Below are positions 57,751 to 64,000 of a stretch of 64,000 bases of DNA, piece after piece; positions within the stretch are counted from its first letter, which is position 1; every line of letters begins with the position of its first letter. The stretch comes from Apoderus coryli (taxonomy: Eukaryota; Arthropoda; Insecta; Coleoptera; Attelabidae): positions 7,874,001 through 7,938,000 of the forward strand of contig OU452204.1 of the NCBI GenBank assembly GCA_911728435.2. Direction: 5' to 3'. The notes under the pieces are model-generated. The model searched no databases and was not told the origin of the DNA. It was given only the letters and a program-made list of their open reading frames with translations. Position numbers and translations under genes: made by a program.

Positions 57751-60700
57751 TCTTCAACGTTGTGAATCTAGCTATAAAGGAATCAGGATCTTGGTCGGTA
57801 GAAAAACGTGCCTTAGCCGTCAAACCATATTATAAAAATGGAAGTAGTTTCCAGACCAGAGTTTCATTAAACTTTACAGTGTACTGCCTCGTGCTCATTT
57901 ACTGTCTAACACGTTATTCAGAAGTGGGTTAGGAACTATGAAACCAAGCGTTCAGCAACCCAAAAAAAAGTTGCCAATCCCAAAACTGCGCGCGTACGTT
58001 AGTGAAAATATTCACTACCGTAGTACGTAGGTATTTCATTGGGTGGAAGATCCGTTCGACAACGAAGCTTAGCTCTCGGATTAACCAACGGCATCATCAA
58101 GAATTTTGCATAAAGACCTTCGGTACCGTCCACATACAATTCAGATATTATAATCGTTTACTGTTCAAAATTATGCTACTGAATTAAAGCTTTGTAAACA
58201 AATTTCAAAGCGCATCATAAAAACGAAAAAATGCTGCTTATTTCATCTTAGTGACTTCGCCAACAAACAGAACTTTCGTTATTGGTCAGACACTAATATT
58301 AATATTTGATTTATGATCGCTGTGAAATATTACTTTTCAATGAACTATTTATTAATAACTAAATATATATTTTTATTGACAACTTCTTAATTAATAATTA
58401 TCTACAGGTAAAAAATAACAATTTAAATAATACAGGGATGAACAGAAGTGCAATATTATCTTCACAGTAACCCTCTGGGACTCTCCAGGCATTAAAAGCA
58501 AATTTTCGCAGTGAATTGGCCGTACCGTTAGAAATGCTGCGCAGTGTACGCGACAAAATGCGGTCAATTTTTCAAGCATTACTCAAAAAATATCTCTATT
58601 CGTTCAGATTATGTTTTCAACAATGAATTTTACATTTTTTTTAAGTTTTGATATCGTCCGTTACATTGGCTCATCGTATACTAAACGCAATCTTCTTTAC
58701 TAAAAGTAATTAATATACTTTCAGAGCATTTACATTATTTTTACAATCGAAAATATCTATCTACTTCTCTTGCACTAGTCAGTGTTTCGTATTCTGAAAT
58801 TTACGAGAAAGCCAAAACGTAAATATTTCCGATTTATAAAACATTTTTCTCAACATTGGACATTGTCCCATAGAATCCTATGACTTATTTGATACGCGTG
58901 GCTATGTTAGATTTTTGAAAATCCCTTCTCCTTCTTCAGACACCCCAGAAACGGGCCTGATTGTGGAAGAAGAGCCTACATCACACTCTGAATTAAAAAA
59001 AAAAACTCCATGTCGCCCATGCTAATCCTAAAACCCAGTTAATACCATGAATTTCTTCGAAACATGCTTCAGTATTCAAAAGATTAGCCCTATATGATGT
59101 ACCTAACACATTATTTACGATTTCAGCTGTGAACTGTAAGTACTATACATATAAACTTCTGAAATTTTATTGTGGTAATGTGAAACAAACATAAACAATT
59201 AACTCTAAATTATAATTAATTTTGCTTTGACAATATCACAAAATGTTTTCTCATCAGTAAGTATACGAGTAACATATTCAATTCCAGCTATAGCGGCAGG
59301 AATAATAAGCATTCTACAAAACTTTGTAGAGTACAATTAAATGAGTTACTCATGTATATGTTGTTCTGATTTAATTTAACGGTGTTACAGTTTTCATTTT
59401 AATATATTATCCAATAATAAGTGATGAAGCCTTCGTCGTCGACCAGTTTAATTTGGATTTAATTAGTGTAGGTAGCTCTTACAAGTTTGCAGTATTTAGG
59501 TGTATAACTAATTGTTTCGTCTTTCACCAAAATATAAAATCCATTTTCCAAGTCAAGTAATTTATGTTTAGCTGATGTTATTGCCTGATTGTTCATATAC
59601 ACATGGGAGACCGAGGCGAGTTGGCAGACTTTTAATGTTCAAATTTTTGATTACCTTTTAGATCATTTTAAAGACGTATTGTTATAGTTACCAATAGACA
59701 GAACGTATTTTAACTCGTGAAAACCACTCGCCTTTGTTATGCATTATACACTAAGTATGTGACAAAAATTACGACTAAAACTTACCTATTCATGATTTGT
59801 CTGTTATACAAACACGTTGGCTAAATCGGCGTTTATTCTTCTTGATGGGGTTTGTTTAAGTACGAGGTTTTTTTGACAATATATGGACTTTATATTTACG
59901 AATACCTCGATTTCTTTTTTGAAAATAAGTTTAGGCTTGATACTAGGACTGAATTTGAACTATGCCTATGCAATATATCGCCTGACACTCTCTGAGAATG
60001 GCACATGTGAATAAGATTGTTTCACAAATTCCCAGACAATATAAAATGTATCAATAATTTTAGGGAATGTAAGAACAAAATTAGAACCTTATTGGTACAG
60101 TTACAGCATTATGCCTCGGAGAGTGTGGTGCAAAGTTATGAGAGCAGGTAGAATATTTGTGGGACAGACTCATACACAAGTGCTTCGATTATTGCCGCAT
60201 TTTTCTTTTTCAAACCCATCAGGTTGTAAATTTAGAACTGTGCATTTGTAATCTGGATAATTCGTTCATGACTTATTTAAAAAGACCTGAAAAAATCCAA
60301 GGACACGTCATAATACAGTAATATTTATGTGATTGGAATAGACTAGCATTATGTGACATGTTGAAATAAAAAATCGTGGAAATAGGATAATACAAACTAG
60401 AATCCAGTGGAGTCATCCGGAAACCCTTCTCCATCAGGGGTATGAGACGTAGTCTTCACACTGTATAGATGAAAATATATAATATAGCTGAATACAAGCC
60501 CGGAAGGGCAAAGGATTTTCCAAAAAGTTGAGTTGAATAGTGCACTTGATTGATGCATATAATGGTGGTTTTAAATACACATGGGACTTTGTGTTATTTG
60601 ACAGTTTTAGAGAGGGCATCAACCCGTTTTTGGTTGCATGGAGCTGCTCTATACCATGCATACTGCCATCGTTTGGGAAATTTATTAGTTTATGGATGAC

Positions 60701-61917
60701 CAACTCTAAATATTTACTAGAGATAATTACTACAGAAGGGTTTATTTGGCTATCTGCATCATAACTGCTGCAATGTATAATCTTAAAAAATGTAATTATT
60801 AAAACTAATGCACATTAATGTGTTTGCTTCAATGGTCTATTTTTTGGGGAAAACTAATAATTCGGATTTTTTCTGATCTCGTTGCTATCTTGTAAACAAA
60901 TTTATTAAAATATTGAAGTTTTGTTTAAGCAACTCCGGTCAATTTTTTTTTTACCTTATAAATTTTTTGCAACCATAGACTTGTTATTCCTTATGGCTGT
61001 CCTATTAGATGTATACGTCATAGCTCAATTGAGTATAAAAAGAGCTTTCAAACATGTATCTTTCGATGACGGAAAATATAAACACAGCTAATATACACAC
61101 AGTTAGCTGTGATATAAATTTATTAAAAAAAAAAAGAATTTTTAGTTAGTGTACTATTAAACAACAGCTAAGAAAATGTAAGATGCGAGACTTTCTGCAT
61201 TCCATTTCCCATAAATATCTAACCCACCATCAACCCGTGAATCACGTTGTACATTCCAAGTAAACTAAAATAAACTGTGTCTGTAAATTTAAAAGATTTA
61301 TATTGATCATATTATTATAAAACAATATTAGATTATTTTTCCTTAAAACTAAAAAGGCTTAGAGACAACTCAAATTTAAGAGTGGGATAAAATAGCATCA
61401 CGTACACTTTTTCACTAAAAACATTGTCACGTGTACGAGGGTGTATGTCGTCATCTTTTCTTAATATAATACGAAGAGAAGACGTGGATATAATAGCATA
61501 ATGACATTTGTGCTAGAGTACGTGAGAGCAGTAAAATATCTTAGAATATTATACCAGACCCATTCGTGTATACATAAGGGAATTCAAGCAGTATGTTTCC
61601 CAATAATCATTAATTACCATAATTTTTTCCTATGCAGATATTTAAGAGATGTAGATCCGTTTAGTTTGAGGGCGAAACATTTGGCTTTAATGACAACATA
61701 ATTACTAATCGTATTAGCCTACAATTAAGGTTCTTGAAAAAAAAATGTGTTAGTAAGTCGGTGCTTTGATCTTTAAGTCACAATGCTGACTAGGTCTATT
61801 TATAAAACAAATAATAAACTACAGAAAGAAGATTCTCCCAGTACCTGTTCTGCTTCAAAAGGTAAATACGAATTAATTGCGTAAACATTTTTTTAATTAT
61901 CTTTTATTATTTAATAG
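57751..61917. other. long stretch without a recognisable gene
   Basis: Only short frames without domains on either strand. I found no splice-flanked coding block and no clearly bounded repeat. Confidence 0.45.
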
Positions 61918-62465
61918 CGTGACGAATTTAAAAACGTCCCTAACGCTTAGAGAGAGATAAATACATCCGGCAACACCGCGTTGGCAATACTATAGTAATC
62001 AGGTGATATATTCTGGAAGCTTGGGAATCAACAAAACGGGAGGCGACTCTGTACAAATTTAGTAGACTATACCTCGTCCGGGGCAGCGCTGTGTTAATTT
62101 GGTTAGATATGACTCGCTTACCGTATGGATTTAGAATGGACGTACGCGCGCAAGAATGTTGTAGAACAAACGACTATTCACTGGAAGTGTTCGAGAAAGA
62201 AGGCCAATCCTATATATAGGCAACATAACAGGGATAGAGGTCAGTAGTCAATAGTTGAGAACAGTGTTGTGACATATAAATAATAGTGAAATAAATAGTA
62301 GAAATAAATTGTGCAAATAAATACATATAGTGTATTATTGTAATAACATTAATGTAATGTATTAACTAATAAGTATGTTTAAGTTTTTAGTTATTAAGTG
62401 TAAATAAATTAGTTTTAATTAAAGAGCATAATTATTTCATACTACGAACCACGAAAAATTTTACA
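61918..62465 (+). mobile_element. solo LTR, copy B
   Basis: Same family as 23742-24268 in the opposite orientation: starts (C)GTGACGAATTT, has ATCCGGCAACACCG, GGCGACTCTGTACA, GGCAGCGCTGTG, GGACGTACGCGCG, a TATATATAGG box, AGAACAGTGTTGTGACATA, and ends TTTTACA. The flanking tetramers ATAG and ATAA match imperfectly. The 80 bp after it also match the DNA beside copy A. Confidence 0.7.
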
Positions 62466-63745
62466 ATAATTTACTTTACTTTAAATTACTTACACATTAT
62501 TTTTTATTAACTTAATAAACGGTAATTGTAGAATAGTATATTGTGTATAAACTTTTGAGCTTGGACTAATATGAAATGACATATATTGATTGGTAGAAAA
62601 CAAGGTATAAGAAACACCAATTCACTCTATACCGACGTTTCGGTATCTTGTATTACCTTTTATATGACGAGAAAAAACAAATAAAATGAAAGAAGATGAA
62701 GAATCACAGGAACACAGCAGAATATTTACATAAAATATATGTATTATTATACATAAGTCCATTTTTCAATCAACAGAATTTTTGTTATAAACAAATAATA
62801 GCGCAGGCAGATTGATCTCACATACAAAAAATCTAAATTCTCGTTCAACAATTCCTATGTTTGTGTACTAATAAATAAAACTCTGTTTTTTTTTTATTTG
62901 GGTACATTATATAATTGTGGCATTATTAAATGAGAATGTTATATTTATGGTTTAGTCTTACAAAAATCACGTACGGAAAAAATGAAATTTGCGTGCTTGC
63001 CGCTGCATAATTAAAGAGTTTTCACATCTGAAAAGCACTTGTGCTGAGCCGCAGTAAGCTTTTTCTACATATAAACGCATTGCGTGTGTTTGATCATCAC
63101 CCCACAACTTGTTTGAGGCAAAAAGGCAAGGGGACTTAGTCCTGAATCTTTTTGCATTCGAAAGGAGAGGCCCCAGAGGAATATGATGACTTCCCTCTTG
63201 GTATCTGTGAATAGATAGCTCCTTTCACTGGACAGGTTTTAGTGGGTATTATCTGGGCCATCTTCCCAAGTTTGAGTCCCACATTCACCTGCAGATTACT
63301 GGTGATTGGGTCGTAAATGCATTTCCTCTATAAAAAAATTTAGTCGTTCTTTACTATGATCCAACCCAAATATTTAATATTATACCTACATTAATAATGT
63401 TGTTTGTTATATAAAATAAACTTTTAAGCTTGGACTAATATCCGATTGAAATAATTCTTTTCCGTTTTGTAACACCAGGCACATTTCCAATATTGGGTCA
63501 TCGAAAAGTTTTATTTTACAAATTAAATATAAATAAATTCTGCTTAAAGTAAAGTAATTTTAATTAACACTAAGACATTTAATTTTCAATTTCATTATTA
63601 CATCTATTTCACAACTTGATTAGTTTTTAGGGTCTTTAATTTTAATGTTTTTCTTTCTAAATTAAATGTGTTTTGTCATAAGTAATTTCATAAGAGCATC
63701 TAATTTTTCCAAGATAAATCGAAAAAACATGTTGCTAAGTAATAT
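62466..63745. other. no recognisable gene; short repeats
   Basis: ATAAACTTTTGAGCTTGGAC at 62547 recurs with one change at 63416. About 63100-63320 is GC-richer than its surroundings and looks like a retroelement fragment I cannot name. Confidence 0.35.
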
Positions 63746-64000
63746 TGTGACGAATATGAAAATGTACACCTGTTGGCAACACCGCTACGCGTCTAGTTAA
63801 ACTCGAGCTGGTTGTGTCGTAGACCGCCATAGAATAGAATGGAAGAGACTGGAAAAGTGCAAAACATTCTCGTGTGATGTGGAAGGCGACATTTGTATAT
63901 AAAGACGGAGACGCACAGAGGAACAAGCAGTCAATAGTTGAGAACAGTGTTGTGACATATAAATAATAGTGAAATAAATAGTGAACATAAATATAGTCAT
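63746..64000 (+). mobile_element. LTR copy C, cut by the window edge
   Basis: Starts TGTGACGAATATGAAAATG, has GGCAACACCG near the start, a TATATAAAGACGG box and the transcribed-region blocks GTCAATAGTTGAGAACAGTG and TGACATATAAATAATAGTG shared with copies A and B. The U3 part is shorter and diverged, so it is a sister subfamily. Whether it is a solo LTR or the 5' LTR of a full element depends on sequence beyond 64000. Confidence 0.65.

Noticed and set aside
62615..62650. ACCGACGTTTCGGTATC, resembling the GAAACGTC side of some hammerheads
   Set aside because: The CTGANGA half is absent nearby; it is only a short palindrome.

Overview
This is an AT-rich animal nuclear segment, almost certainly from an insect. 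One split gene keeps a protein very close to the insect IRSp53 (BAIAP2-type I-BAR/SH3) protein, and it is surrounded by insect-type transposon debris: Ty3/gypsy, non-LTR elements with ATT-rich tails, mariner/Tc1, Harbinger, a Crypton-like recombinase and a tRNA-type SINE. I suspect a beetle, but the sequence alone does not prove the order. There are no bacterial operons, CRISPR arrays or rRNA genes, and I found no convincing tRNA gene.

Layout. Positions 1-14113 hold no host gene that I can support. They carry a foldback element with a hammerhead ribozyme motif (272-753), two 3' tails of non-LTR retrotransposons, a 400-bp foldback, a reverse-transcriptase remnant and a Harbinger-like element with a 3-bp TAA duplication. 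Positions 14114-19920 are a nearly intact Ty3/gypsy retrotransposon. It has 222-bp LTRs differing at one base and a 4-bp target duplication. Its pol gene is broken near the 3' end by a 360-bp rearrangement: a 101-bp tandem duplication enclosing about 260 bp copied from host DNA 1.8 kb downstream.

From 22201 to 46013 runs the 3' part of IRSp53 on the + strand. There are ten internal coding exons (five for the I-BAR domain, a linker exon, the SH3 exon and three Ser/Pro/Asn-rich exons) and two alternative last exons. One is a 1540-bp exon encoding a long, charged, low-complexity tail. The other is short and encodes a tail resembling the C-terminus of mammalian IRSp53 isoforms. The 5' exons were not found and probably lie upstream of the window. 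Introns are large and hold a solo LTR, LINE, Crypton, Tc1 and mariner-like remnants and a second hammerhead foldback.

From 46014 to the end I see no host gene. The stretch contains a third hammerhead foldback, a truncated mariner with an adjacent 438-bp foldback, two nested TA-flanked inverted-repeat elements, a SINE with a perfect 12-bp target duplication, a four-unit array of a roughly 212-bp repeat, and two more LTRs of the family seen in the IRSp53 intron.

The most unusual content is the set of three dispersed foldback elements that share arm sequences and each carry a minus-strand hammerhead ribozyme motif with a covarying stem I. Next is the microhomology-bounded templated insertion inside the gypsy element.
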